Counted from the first letter of the stretch, positions 15,001-27,550 are shown. The stretch is 64,000 nt of DNA from Anisus vortex (GCA_949126835.1 OX421495.1:24713233-24777232); one strand, 5' to 3'. The notes: generated from the sequence alone by a model not told the origin. A program made the numbers and translations.

Positions 15001-16226
15001 TGATATTTAGTTTAGAACATGTCTAATTTTTCTATATAGTTTTCTATTTAGACAATAGGTTTAAGTCAACGAAGAAAGGGGCCACCGAAAAAGGAAATCC
15101 TGCATGCTGCACAAGAATTAAGAATAAGGTATTACATTCATGTTATCTTATGGATAAAAGGTACATGGTTTTTTCTATATTAGTTATAAAGTGTCACTTT
15201 GTTTAATTTAGTTACTAATTAGCAATTTCATGTGTTATATTTAGTTTAGAACATATCTAATTTTTCTATATAGTTTTCTATTTAAGCAATAGGTTCAAGT
15301 TGACAAAGAGAGGGGCCAATCAAAGAGGAACTCTTGCATTCTTAACAAGAATCAAGAATAAGGTATTACATTCGTGTTATCTCATGGATAAAAGGTACAT
15401 TGTTTTTTCTATATTAGTTATAAGGTGTCACTTTGTTTAATTTAGTTACTAATTAGCAATTTCATGTGTTATATTTAGTTTAGAACATGTCTAATTTTTC
15501 TAGATAGTTCTCTTTTTAAACAATAGGTTCAAATTGACGAAGACAGGGGCCCCCAAAATTATAAGGCGTCACTTAGTTTAATTTAGTTACCTAATTAGCA
15601 ATTTCATGTGTTATATTTAGTTTAGAACATGTCAATTTTTCTAAATAGTTTTCTATTTAAGCAATAGGTTCAAGTTGACAAAGAGGAGGCCAATCAAAGA
15701 GGAACTCTTGCATTCTTAACAAGAATCAAGAATAAGGTATTACATTCGTGTTATCTCATGGATAAAAGGTACATTGTTTTTTCTATATTAGTTATAAGGT
15801 GTCACTTTGTTTAATTTAGTTACTAATTAGCAATTTCATGTGTTATATTTAGTTTAGAACATGTCTAATTTTTCTAGATAGTTCTCTTTTTAAACAATAG
15901 ATTTAAATTGACAAAGACAGGCGCCCGCAAAATTAGTAGACGTCGCTTAGTTTAATTTAGTTACCTAATTAGCAATTTCATGTGTTATATTTAGTTTAGA
16001 ACATGTCTAATTTTTCTAGATAGTTTTCTATTTAAGTAATAGGTTCAAGTCGACTAAGAGAGGGGCCACCAAAAGAGGAACTCCTGCATGCTGAACAAGA
16101 ATCAAGAATAAGGTACCATATTCGTGTTATCTCATGGATAAAAGGTACATGGCTTTTTCTATATTAGTTTTAAGGTGTCACTTAGTTTAATTTAGTTACC
16201 AATTAGCAATTTCATGTGTTATATTT
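1..16226. repeat. Satellite array with two interleaved unit types
   Basis: The whole stretch is built from one repeat family and is cut by the left window edge. Every unit carries a core reading tagttacctaattagcaat, followed by a stretch ending in tctatttaagcaataggttc. Two unit types share this core. Short units of about 141-145 bp end in a block with 'aaaattataaggcgtcgctt'. Long units of about 235 bp instead carry 'catgctgcacaagaatcaag' followed by 'ggataaaaggtacattg'. A third, truncated form jumps from the core into 'ctcctctatgctgcac' (for example near 615, 2434, 4388, 8785 and 10745). Units diverge by a few percent. Blocks recur at long range at offsets near 2.18, 4.26 and 8.17 kb, so the array has higher-order structure. 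Short open frames inside it have no coding character. Confidence 0.95.
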
Positions 16227-18240
16227 CAAACAATTAAATGTTGGCCTACAAAGACTGTTCTTAGTCGTGTCCGTTTACAGTAGTTGGATCTATTCATTAA
16301 TTAATGCTTTTGGTTGTTTGTTTTTTTATGAATGATCATCTGATTTAGCGATAGGTTCCAACATAGCCTTCTGCAACATCTTTGATGTTTTAATGTTAGA
16401 AATAAATGACTGTTATAAAATGTATTCCTGTTGTAATAACTTGCTGGAGAAAGAAACTCTAAGAAAAGAATGTTTTATCTCTAAATAGTTGTTTAATGTT
16501 TGTTGATGGTGCTTATCATTGTTACATGGAATAAATATAAACTGCCCCATTGATGCTCTAATTTACTCTAAATAGATAACTAAACCAGTACACAAACACC
16601 CCCATGAAATGTTTTAATAAAGAAACAAAGCCATTAAATTGTTAGCACAAATAGATACTGTAAAGTATCGGTGTGGTGTTTAGTAAGAAGGTATAATTAA
16701 TATTATTGAAAATGGTTGAGACTCAATTTTTTATGAATGACTTACAGCAAGTGATTAAGTCATGGTATAAGAATTAATGCCTCACATGGACTAAAATACT
16801 TATGACAATGGTGCACAATTATTGCAAAGAAAAATTTCCACATAAAACAATGCAAAAATATTGTGAAAATATGGTAGAGACTATGATAAACTGTTTTGCA
16901 AATTGAAAAACAATTGTGGAAAATAATAAATAATTGTTGTAATGAGGATCAATTATGGAAATGAGGAACAATTATTCAAATGAGGAACAATTATTGAAAT
17001 AGTAACAATTATTGAAATAGTAACAATTATTGAAATAGTAACACTTTTGGAAATAGTAACAATTATGGAAATGAGGAACAATTATGGAAATAAGGAACAA
17101 ATATGGAAATGAGGAACAACTATGGAAATAAGGAACTGGAAATGAGGAACAAATATGGAAATGAGGAACAAATATGGAAATAAGGAACACTTATTGAACA
17201 AAGACCTCTAAAAATTGGAAACTCCGCCAAGGTAGATCCCAAGCCCGACTGTAAAAAATCAATTGCAGTCAAAACATTGATTGTAAACAAAATTAAAATT
17301 TAATGAAGCAAACAATAAACAAATTTGGAATTTAATGTGGTAATAAGAAATAATGCCCTTTGAATGATTCTACAAACATATTGATGACCAAAGGTGTTTG
17401 TTGACTTTAGACATTGTTGGCCTTTTAACCTCTTCTCACTGATTTGAAAAGTATTCTACTCTATTGAGCTTTTAAAATATTGTGAATCAAAATTAAATTT
17501 CTGTATAGTAAATTAATGCCTATATGATTGTAGTCGAATGATTGTAATAGCGAATGATACTATGAGGTAGTACAATGTCATGCCCTTTGATTATAAAAAT
17601 TCCCCTTCACTGTGTGATTTTAAATTGACTTGATAGGCCTACTAATGTTACTAACATTCAAATTTAATTAATACTATTTATTTACTATTTTATTTTATAC
17701 TATTTAATTATTCAATGCTGTCAGATGTTAAATTTATGTAAAATTTTGTGACCTAATACTTTTTATTTCCTTTTTTTTATGCGTTTTAATATAAAATGTT
17801 GTGTCTCTGTGGACTTTCTCTAGGTTTCTGATACTATACCCTGTTCCTTATTCTGATACATTGCCCTGTTCTTTATAGTTTATATGAATCATTTAATGTA
17901 CTTTATTTAGGTAGCATATCTGAAATGTTTTATTTAAGTATTTGTCTTAAAATACCGGTAGACTATATGTTTCAAAATTGTAAAACAAATTTCCTCGGGT
18001 TAGTTAAGATTAATATTATTATAAAAGGCAATATATCTTTATGGCTTTTTAACAAGTTTTATTAATTTGTGGTTAAATATTTAATTTAATCATAAATTTA
18101 AAAAAAATGGTCAAATGTTTCAACTTTTTATTAGTCTTTGTCGCTCCCTATGGAGCATAAGGCATTAATAGAACGTTTTTCCTATTTGGGGCAAGTCAAC
18201 TTGTCTTGTTCCAGGTTAAGTTCAAGTAGCATCCATTGAA
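16227..18240. repeat. Duplicated AT-rich block A
   Basis: No gene is recognisable. The block begins at the satellite edge with 'aaacaattaaatgttggcc' and ends near 'caagtcaacttgtcttgttc'. The same series of landmarks reappears in the same orientation at about 25.23-27.11 kb, at offsets of about 9005 bp at the start and 8888 bp at the end. The two are therefore diverged copies of one segment with indels. It contains the short minisatellite listed separately. Confidence 0.75.
16925..17195. repeat. Minisatellite, 'gaaatgaggaacaattatg' type
   Basis: An irregular tandem array of roughly 15-19 bp units, variants of 'ggaaatgaggaacaattat'. About 15 units are visible, with alternative words such as 'gaaatagtaacaattatt'. 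The minus-strand open frame across it is low complexity and is not a gene. A related array sits in the duplicate block at 25.69-25.91 kb, and short outliers occur near 18.58 and 22.61 kb. Confidence 0.85.
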
Positions 18241-21200
18241 AAACAACAATCCTGTTTTAAACTGGATTTATAGAACCAAAAACTAGTTTTGAAAAAATAA
18301 CAGTATCAACATCCCTAATTGAAGTAATTGTATAAAACCTCTTGTAAATTGTGCCATTGAAAATATAAGCTTATTGTGCAATAAGATGGTAAAAACATAT
18401 TGTGTGATTGAGTGTATAAAACCTATTGTGCAATTAATGGAATATATATAAGTGCAATTACATTTAATAACCATTGTGCAATTCAAGGTCCAAACATATT
18501 GTACCAAGCTAAAAATCTAAAGATCAATCAATTGATATTAAACATATTGTGCATTGAAATGAAACAAAACAATTAAATTATGGAAATGAGGAACAATTAT
18601 GGAAATGAGGAACAATTATGGAAAAAAAATAGCTCAGTAATGTTACTGTTGACGAATCAATGCTCTGGTAAATTTTGCACTAGCCTGATGCTATAAATAG
18701 AAATTGGGCCAATACACAAAAGGGTAAAAAAGTACTACTAACAAAATGATGTTAAACAGTTGAGAATGTTCATTCACTTTGTAATTATCACCTAAAGCAT
18801 TAGGGATTAACATAGTAACACATGTTAAATGTGTACTGTTAATCAATAGAATGTAGTGTATTAAATTATTTTGAATTAAAAATTCATTGATTCATTCAAA
18901 TATATAATGTAACCAAATGAGGCTCTCAACATATGTACAATAAAAACCAATTAATGAATACCTGTGCACTATAACCAATGAAGAAAACATAATGTGCTTT
19001 GAGAGATGCTATTAGCATTATTTTCATGTTTTATTTTTATGTTGCTATAAACATAATGCTCAGTAATTGCGATTGAGGGTTTACAAAAATTGTGAAAATT
19101 AATAATAATATACAGTAAAGTTATTGACGCTGTAAGAAAGAAGCATTTGCTCATTAAATGACTCTATACATGGTGGCACATTTGATGTTGTTATGGAAAA
19201 TGTGCAATTAAGTATTGATACAAAGAATTATGCAAAGTCATAAAAAATTGTACAATCAAATTAGGCCATAAAGAACTGTGCCATCTAATGAGTTTATACA
19301 AAACTGTGCAATCTAATCAGGTCATACAAAACTGTACAAACTAATGAAGTCATACAAAACTGTACAAACTAATGAAGTCATACAAAACTGTACAAACTAA
19401 TGAAGTCATACAAAACTGTACAAACTAATGAAGTCATACAAAACTACAAACTAATGAAGTCATACAAAACTGTACAAACTAATGAAGTCATACAAAACTG
19501 TACAAACTAATGAAGTCATACAAAACTGTACAAACTAATGAAGTCATACAAAACTGTACAAACTAATGAAGTCATACAAAACTGTACAAACTAATGAAGT
19601 CATACAAAACTGTACAAACTAATGAAGGCATACAAAACTGTACAAACTAATGAAGTCATGCAAAACTGTACAAACTAATGAAGTCATGCAAAACTGTACA
19701 AACTAATGAGGCCATACAAAACTGTACAAACGAATGAGGCCATACAAAACTGTACAATCGAATGAGGCCATACAAAACTGTACAATCGAATGAGACCATT
19801 CAAAACTGTACAATCGAATGAGACCATTCAAAACTGTACAATGCAATGAGGTCATTCAAGACTGTACAATCTAATGATGTCGTACAAAAATGTGCAATTA
19901 AATGATGTCATACAAAAATGTGCAATTAAATGATACCATAAAACATTTTGCATTTAATGAGGCCATAAAGAATTATGCACGATTGTGCAATTAACTGGTG
20001 CTATAATAAATTGTGCAAATAATACAGCTATATTAAATTGTTCAACTAAATGAAGCTATAATAAATTGTGCAAATAAATGAAACTAATGAAATGTGCAAT
20101 TACAAGATGCTATAAAAAATTGTGCAAATTAATGAAACTATAATGAATGGTGCAATTACAAGAATCTATAATGAATTGTGCAATTGAATGAAGCTATAAT
20201 GAATTGTGCAATTAAATGATGCTATAATGTATTGTGCAATTACATGAAGCCTTAACAAATTGTACAAATTGAGCAATTAAAAGATGCTTTACAGAATTGT
20301 GCAATTAAATTAAGCTAAAGCAAATCGTGCTATTAAATGAAGCTATTACAAATTTTACAATTGAATAAAGCTATAATGAATTGTGCAATAAAATGAGGCT
20401 AAAGCAAATTGTGCAATTAAATGAAAGTATAACAAATTGTGCAATTGACTGACGCTACAATGAATTGTGCAATTGAATGAAGCTATAATGTATTGTGCAA
20501 TTACATGAAGCCTTAACAAATTGTACAATTGAATGAAGCTCTAATCATTACTTATGCTTGAATCAGGGCTAGATACTTATGTTGATAAGAATTTATATCA
20601 TTAAAGGTTGGTTGGTTATGATATATTATTGATGGGTGTAAATTAACTTTTGAGATGGTGAAATTCGGTACTCATTACGAGATTAAATTTAAAAAATTGA
20701 GTAATATAAAATGTATTCAAGGGAATAAGTCTTTATAATTACTTGAGTTATGAGATTAATTAATGTTGCACATTAATGATATTGTTGATGAATCATTGCT
20801 TTAGTATATTTGTCACTAACCTGATGCTATAAATAGAAATCAGGCCACTATACAAAAATTATGTGGCTAACAAAATGATGTTAAATCAACAGAGAAAGCT
20901 TATTCACTTTATAATTATCACCAAAAAAAAGCACTAATGACCAACAAGTCAAATGTGTCCTGTTAATCAATAAAATATAGTATTAAATGATTTTGAATTT
21001 GAAAAATTCATTGATTCATTCAAATATATAATGTATTAAAATGAGGCTCTCAACATATTGTACAGTTAAACCAAATACAGTGTGCACTATGAATAAACAT
21101 TATGTGCGCTTGAATGCTATAAGCATTATTTCCTATCATGAATGTTACTATGAACATAATGCCCAATAAACTGCGGTTAACATTGTTCTATTGAGGGTTT

Positions 21201-21262
21201 ACATCTGTGCAAACCAAAGCTAATGTTTACTGAAGTTTGTATAAACATATTGACTTAATCCT
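18241..21262. repeat. Duplicated AT-rich block B with degenerate 'tgtgcaatta' repeats
   Basis: No gene is recognisable. The block is dominated by diverged repeats around the words 'attgtgcaatta' and 'aatgaagctataatgaa'. Non-tandem landmarks such as 'atgatgttaaacagttgaga' (about 18.75 kb) and 'aaattcattgattcattcaa' recur at about 22.79-22.94 kb, and a shorter third copy lies at about 20.75-21.13 kb. The block has therefore been duplicated locally at least twice. Confidence 0.75.
19262..19870. repeat. 28-bp minisatellite, about 21 units
   Basis: A tandem array whose unit reads 'gtcatacaaaactgtacaaa' followed by 'ctaatgaa' (28 bp). The central units from about 19.32 to 19.68 kb are near-identical; both edges drift ('aggccatacaaaactgtac', 'gagaccattcaaaactg'). 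It grades into weaker copies out to about 20.54 kb, which suggests recent homogenisation of the centre. Confidence 0.93.
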
Positions 21263-21264
21263 GT

Positions 21265-21890
21265 ATATCCCCTTAGAAACATAGGGCCGCAACTACACTT
21301 CTCCATTGATCTCAGTCTTGGGCGGCTCTCTTTATTTGTGTCCATGTGACAGCCTTTGCCTCACCTACGACTGACTTCCTCCAGGTCTGCCTGGGTCTGC
21401 CCATTTTCCTTTTGCTCTGGGGTTTCTTGTGGTCTTCTCAAAGTGTGTCTAGTCCACTTCCAGCTTTTGATGCTGTTGTTGATGGGTTTTTGTGTGGTCT
21501 TATCCAATAGGTTGACACATGACAGTGTTTCCATCCATTGAATTTTCAGTAAGCGTCTCAGGCATCTATTTACAAATGTCTGAAGCCTGTTTCACCTTGG
21601 TAACTCTCCAGGTCTCAGAGCCATATACCTCAGAACTGCCTTTACATATTTGTATTAAATATTGTGATTTTTCTCTTTAAGGACCGCACGCTTGAGTTCC
21701 ACATGGGGTGGAGGGCATTTATTAAAAGCACGCTTGGCCTTGTTGATTCTTCTCTTTATGTCTTCATCTGTTCCTCCGTCTCTTCTCACTACAGTTCCCA
21801 AGTAAAAAATTTGCCCTTGTATATTATTTCCTCCTCATTTAGCTGTATTGACTGTCCTGGTCATTCTTTATCCTCATGACATCTGTTTTC
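21265..21890 (-). pseudogene. Non-LTR retrotransposon fragment (C-terminal reverse-transcriptase region)
   Basis: Read on the minus strand, the segment encodes pieces typical of the C-terminal part of a non-LTR retrotransposon reverse transcriptase common in gastropods. The recognisable pieces are YLGTVVRRDGGTDEDIKRRI, then LQTFVNRCLRRLLKIQWMET, then a GRPRQTWRKS-like stretch. The order is correct for the family, but stop codons and frame changes break it. No 5' part (endonuclease, catalytic YADD box) is present, so this is a 5'-truncated, dead copy. The clade cannot be fixed from this piece alone. It separates duplicated blocks B and B'. Confidence 0.85.
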
Positions 21891-21899
21891 CTTTTGTTT

Positions 21900-24230
21900 A
21901 TTAATGTGTGTGTGTATAAACATATTAAGCATGTAAATTGTGCCATTGAAAATATAAGCATATTGTGCAATTATATTGTATAACCCTTCTGTGCAATAAG
22001 ATGGTATAGACATATTGTGTGATTTATTGTTATAAACCTTTTGTGCAATTAATGGTATAGATTTATGTGCAATTACATATAATAATCATTGTGCAATTCA
22101 AGGTCCAAACTATTGTACCAAGCTAAAATAGGTTACAAACCTATTGCGCCTTTGAGGGTATAAACATTGTGAAATTACAGTTTATAAACCTATTGCGCCT
22201 TTAAGGGTATAATAATATTGTCCAATTACATTTTATAAACCTATTGTGCAATTTATGGTATCAGCATATTGTGCAATTACATTTTATAAACCTATTGTAT
22301 CTTTAAGGGTATATACATTGTGCAATTAGATACATTTTATAAATCTTTTGTGCAATTTATGGTATCAACGTATTTTGCGATTAACATTGTATAACCTTTT
22401 TGTGCAATAAGATGGTATAAATATATTGTGTGATTGATTGTATAAAACCTATTGTGCAATTAATGGTATTAATATAAGTGCAATTACATTTAATAATCAT
22501 TGTGCAATTCAAGGCCCAAACATATTGTACCAAGCTAAAAACGTAAAGTTCAATCAATTGATATTAAACATAGGCTATAGTGCAATGAAATGTAACTAAA
22601 CAATAAAATTATGGAAATGAGGAACAATTATGGAAATGAGACACAAATGTGGATAAAACATAAATTGCTTAGTAATGATATTGTTGATGAATCAATGCTC
22701 TGGTAAATTTTGCACTAACATGATGCTATAAATAGAAATTGGGCCAATAAACAAAGGGGTAAAAAAAGTGCTACTAGCAAAATGATGTTAAACAGTTGAG
22801 AATGTTCATTCACTTTGTAATTATCACCTAAAGCATTAGGGATTAACATAGGAAAACGAGTGTTAATTGTGTACTGTTAATCAATAGAATGCAGATTAAA
22901 TTATTTTGAATTAAAAATTCATTGATTCATTCAAATATATTATGTAACCAAATGAGGCTCTCAACATATTGTACAATAAAAACCAATTAATGAATCCCTG
23001 TGCACTATAACCAATGAATGAACATAATGTGCTCTTGAATGATGCTATTAGCATTATTTTCAATAATGAATATTGCTATAAACATAATGCTCAGTAAAAA
23101 TAAACTGTAGTGAATATTTTGCTATTGATATTTCACAAAAATTGTGAAATTAAATAATAATATATAATAAAGTTTATTGAGGCTGTAACATGGAAGCATT
23201 TGCTCATTAAATGACTCAATACAAGTGGCACGAGTGTGGTTGTTATGGAAAATGTGCAATTAAGTATTGATACAAAGAATTATGCAAAGCTATACAAAAT
23301 AAATTGAACAATTAAATTAGGCCATAAAGAACTGTGCAATCGAATGAGGCTATACAAAACTGTGCAATCTAATGAGGCTATACAAAACTGTGCAATCCAA
23401 TGAGGCTATACAAAACTGTGCAATCTAATGAGGCTATACAAAACTCTGCAATTGAATGAGGCTATACAAAACTGCAATTGAATGAGGCTATACAAAACTG
23501 CAATCTAATGAGGTTGTAAAAAAAACTGCAATCTAATGAGATAATGAATTGTGCAATTGAATGAAGTTATAACAAATTGTGCAATTGAATAAAGCTATAA
23601 TATATTGTGCAATTAAATGAAGATATAACAAATTGTGCAATTAAAAGATGCTATAATGAATTGTGCATTTAAATGAGGCTATTAAAATATGTACAATTGA
23701 ATGAGGATTTAATGAAGTGTGCAATCAAATGAAGCTATTACAATTGTACAATTGAATGAAGCAATAATGAATTGTGCAATTAAATGAAGCTTTGAAGGAT
23801 TATGTATTTAATTTTGGCCTTACAAAAAGCTAAAAAGAAAAGCACAATTTAATGAAGTTATATAGTTGCACAATTTAATGAGGTTATAGAGAAATGTGCA
23901 ATTAAATGACCTTTTGAAGAATTGTGAAGGATAAACAGAATTGGTTTACCAAATATTATGAAATGAGGCTATATAAATTGATCAATGATAATCAGGCTGT
24001 TGCTCTGCAATCATTTACAATTTGTTTAAATGAAATACACCAGCAATGAAATGATGTTGTTATAAATAACTGGATTATAATTGTAAATATGTCTTGCAAT
24101 TAAATGAGAACATTATAACTAATGTGCCATTCTGAATAAGGGTAAACACATATTTTGCATTCAGACCTTGCAAACATTTACTAGTAATGTAGATATAAAC
24201 ATGCTGTGCAAGTAAATTGTAAGACCTAGG
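21900..24230. repeat. Duplicated AT-rich block B'
   Basis: A second copy of block B in the same orientation. Landmarks at 18.38-19.27 kb recur at about 22.40-23.33 kb, an offset of about 4.03 kb, including 'gtgcaataagatggta', 'aaaatgatgttaaacagttg' and 'aaattcattgattcattcaa'. The first 500 bp hold extra copies of 'ttataaacctattgtgcaat' words. No gene is recognisable. Confidence 0.72.
23318..23545. repeat. 28-bp minisatellite, short sister array
   Basis: About eight units of 'aatgaggctatacaaaactg' followed by 'tgcaatct'. This is the same 28-bp repeat as at 19.26-19.87 kb but with about a third of the copies, so the array expanded or shrank after the B/B' duplication. Confidence 0.88.
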
Positions 24231-25225
24231 CCTACAAGCATTTTGTGGTTGGTTTTCCGCAACTTAATTTTCAAATTTTATTTCAATATGTCAATGCTTG
24301 ACAAAGTTTGGAACTTTTTTTTATTGCTATATACATAAAGTCAAATTGGTTATTTTGTTGTTGTTCGTATTTATTAATTTGTTGTTTTGAAGGCTTAGAA
24401 TAGAATTTAATATGAAACTCAAAACATGAAAAAACATCTAACAAATAAGAAACAAACATTGTTCCAAGTTTGTCAAAGTAAAGATTATGCTATACTTATG
24501 CCTGTCTTTTTTTCACTTTTATAATATTATGACAATAGAGCATTTGGTGAATTCAGGGGCGCAAGTCTAACTTTCCAACTCCTTCAGCAAATTCCTGGAG
24601 GTTGTGTTCTCAAATTTTCTTGATAATATTTACAAATGTTGTTCCACAATATCAAAATACAGATAATCAGTTTCAGGAACTAAAATCATATTGGAACATG
24701 GTGCCATCCTAAATCTTCTTTTCAAGTTAATTTTGATGCTTCTCTGAGATCACTATTACTCTTGTTGTCCTGGCCTTTTCCCTTTGTTCATTAGTTTCAC
24801 CTATTCACAACAGTTTTGCTTATATTGCTTTGGATCTCTCTGTCTTGTTACTGTCTTTTTCAATATGTGATCCATGCTTTTTCTAATTTTGACCGTAATG
24901 ACCAATGCGGTTATTGTTTAAAATGGTAAAACCTTGGCAGTGTTCTCTGCAGTAACACAAAGAATATTCATGCCAAATCTCATGTGAAGTATTAAAAAAG
25001 ATAATGGGACACTTAAACACACATTGTCCAATTTATATGTGTGTGTATATATATAAGATTGTGCAATTGATTACATTTTATAAACCTATTGCGTCTTTGA
25101 GGGTATAAACATTGTGCAATCACATTTTGTAATCATTGTGCAGTTCGGATTACAAATATATAGTACAATTTTGTTCAGCTATAAACGTTTTGTTCAATAC
25201 AATATTAACATATTATGCAATAGGA
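24231..25225. other. Gene-free AT-rich stretch
   Basis: No open frame with recognisable similarity and no clear repeat. The right end, from about 25.04 kb, returns to the 'attgtgcaat' and 'ttataaacctattgcg' words of blocks B and B'. Confidence 0.5.
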
Positions 25226-25689
25226 TGAAACTAAACAATTAAATGTTGGCCTATGAAGACTTCTTAGTCGTGTCCATTCACAGTGGTTTGATATATTCAT
25301 TAATGCTTTTATTTATTTTTTTTATGAATGATCATCTGATTTAGCAATTACCATTACGGTACCAACATAGCTTTCTGCAACATCTTTGATGTTTTAATAG
25401 TAGAAATAAATTACGGTGTTATTGAAATTTACTGGTGTGGTGTCTAGTAAGAAGGTATAATTCATATTATAGAAAATGATTGAGACTCAATTTTTAATGT
25501 TTGGCTTACAGCAAGTGATTAAGTCATGGTATTAGAATTAATGCCTCACATGGACTAAAATACTTATGACAATAGTTCACAATTATTGGGAAGAAAAATT
25601 TCAGAATAAAACAATGCAACACTGATTGTGAAAATATGGTAGAGACAAACTATTTTGCAAATTGAAAAACAATTGTGGAAAATAATTAA

Positions 25690-25910
25690 AAAAAACTGTT
25701 GTAATGAGGATCAATTGTGGAAATGAATAATATTTATTGAAATGAATTATGGAAATAAGTAACAATTATGGAAATGAATAACAGTTATGGAAATGAGTAA
25801 CAATTATGGAAATGAGGAACAGTCATGGAAATGAGGAACAATTATGGAAATGAGGAACAATTATTGAAATGAATAACAATTATGGAAATGTAGAACAATT
25901 ATGGAACAAA
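25690..25910. repeat. Minisatellite, 'ggaaatgaggaacaattat' type (copy in A')
   Basis: About 11 irregular units of 'ggaaatgaggaacaattat' and its 'gaataacaattat' variants. It is the sister of the array at 16.93-17.20 kb. Confidence 0.85.
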
Positions 25911-26265
25911 GACCTCTAAAAATTTAAACTCCGCCAAGGCCGGTCCCAAGCCCGGCTGAGAAAGGAGGAGGGTTTGGTGTAGGGCCAGAATCCCTACCCT
26001 GTAAAAAATCATTTGCAGTCAAAACATTGATTGTAAACAAAATTAAAATTTAATGAAGCAAACTTTAAACAAATGCGGAATTTAATGTGGTATTTAGAAA
26101 AAATGCCATTTGAATGATTCTACAAACATATTGATGATCTATGGTTATGGTGTTGGTGGAATTATAGACATTGTTGGCTTTTGAACCTCTTCTCACTGAT
26201 TTGAAAAGTATTGTACGCTATGGAGCTCTTAAAATATTGTGAATCAATTCTATATAGTAAATGAA

Positions 26266-26420
26266 CGCCTATTGTGATTGTAATTGAATGAGTGTAGTAG
26301 AATGATACTATAAGGTATTGCAAACATGTAATCAAAGGATTGTAGTAGAATGATACTATAAGGTAGTACAAACATGTAATCAAATGATTGTAATAGAATG
26401 ATACTATAAGGTTGTTCAAC
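26266..26420. repeat. Short tandem repeat, three units of about 46-60 bp
   Basis: Three head-to-tail copies of a segment running from 'tcaaatgattgtaatagaat' through 'gatactataaggtagtac'. Block A at 17.5 kb has only one and a half copies, so this expansion is specific to A'. The minus-strand open frame across it (repeated YYLIVSFYYN) is produced by the repeat and is not a gene. Confidence 0.85.
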
Positions 26421-26644
26421 GTCATGCCCTGTGATTATAAAAATTCCCCTTTACTGTGTGATTTAAAATTGACATGATACTAATGTTACTAACATTTAAA
26501 TTTACTTTATGCTAATTAATTACTCAATACTGTTAAATGGTAAATTTATGCACAATTTTGTGAGCTAATACACTTTATTTCCATTTTGTTTTGTTTTTTC
26601 ATGCGTATCAATATAAAATGTTGTGTCTCTGTGAACTTGGTTAA

Positions 26645-26785
26645 GGTTTCTGATACTATACTCTGTTCTTTATTATGATACTATACCATGTTCTTTATTC
26701 TGATACTATACACTGTTATTTATTCTGATACTATACCCTGTTCTTTATTCTGATACTATACCCTGTTCTTTATAGTTTATATGAA
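26645..26785. repeat. 24-bp tandem repeat, about five units
   Basis: Units read 'tctgatactatacc' followed by 'ctgttcttta'. The equivalent place in block A (17.83-17.88 kb) holds about two units, so this array expanded after the A/A' duplication. Confidence 0.88.
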
Positions 26786-27550
26786 TTATTTAATGTACTT
26801 TATATATGTAGCATATTTGAAATGTTTTGTTTAAATATTTGTCTTAAACTATGGGTATATGTTTCAAAATTGTACAACAAATTTCCTTGGGTTAGTTATG
26901 ATTAATATTATTATAATAGGCAATATTATTTATCATATTTATGGCTTTTTAAAAAGGTTTTATTAATTTGTGGTTAAATATTTAATTTAATAATAAATTA
27001 AAAATAAAAAGTTAAATAATTGAACTTATGCTGGGAGTGACAAAGACTAAGGCATAAATAATTTTTTTCCTATTTGGGGCAAGTCAACTAGTCTTGTTCC
27101 AGGTTTTGTTCATGGTCATTACCTCTTTCATTTTTCTTGTGCCAGTTGGTGACTATCTCATGATTATAGATTTATTTGAAATGGCTGAAATTGATGATTT
27201 GTGAATGATTCAAATTGAAAGATATAGAAGATGGAAAGCAATACATGGCTGAATAAGTAGTTTGTTCTTGTCCTACTAAAGGTTGCTTGATATCCAATAT
27301 AAATCTCTATTGATAAATTTGAAGCTTTAATCTATTTTGCGATACATTAGCATATTGTGTAATTTATTAAATGATAAGAAAATACTGTGCTCTGAACAAA
27401 AGGTGCATTTAAATTTAAAACATTATGTGTGTTTCAATATAAAACTTTTTAGGTGTTAATATAAAACTTTGTGTATGTTCATTTATAAACCATACAGTGT
27501 GTTCAAATATAAATCAATTGTTTATATAAAACATAGTGTTTTCATATAAT

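Larger units (their letters stand above)
25226..27110. repeat. Duplicated AT-rich block A'
   Basis: The diverged second copy of block A (16.23-18.24 kb), in the same orientation. Shared landmarks include 'aattaaatgttggcctat', 'gatttgaaaagtatt', 'aaaatgttgtgtctctgtg' and 'tatttggggcaagtcaac'. It carries its own short tandem arrays, listed below. No gene is recognisable. Confidence 0.75.

Noticed and set aside
1..16226. CRISPR array
   Set aside because: Units are 140-235 bp, have no unique spacers between short repeats, and the setting is a eukaryotic genome.
16972..17190. Minus-strand open frame over the 'ggaaatgaggaac' repeats
   Set aside because: The peptide is a simple repeat (FPYLFLIS/NNCYYF) produced by the minisatellite.
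19262..19870. CRISPR-like 28-bp repeats
   Set aside because: Repeats are directly contiguous with no spacers; this is a minisatellite.
26162..26425. Minus-strand open frame with repeated YYLIVSFYYN
   Set aside because: It results from the three-unit tandem repeat, not from a gene.
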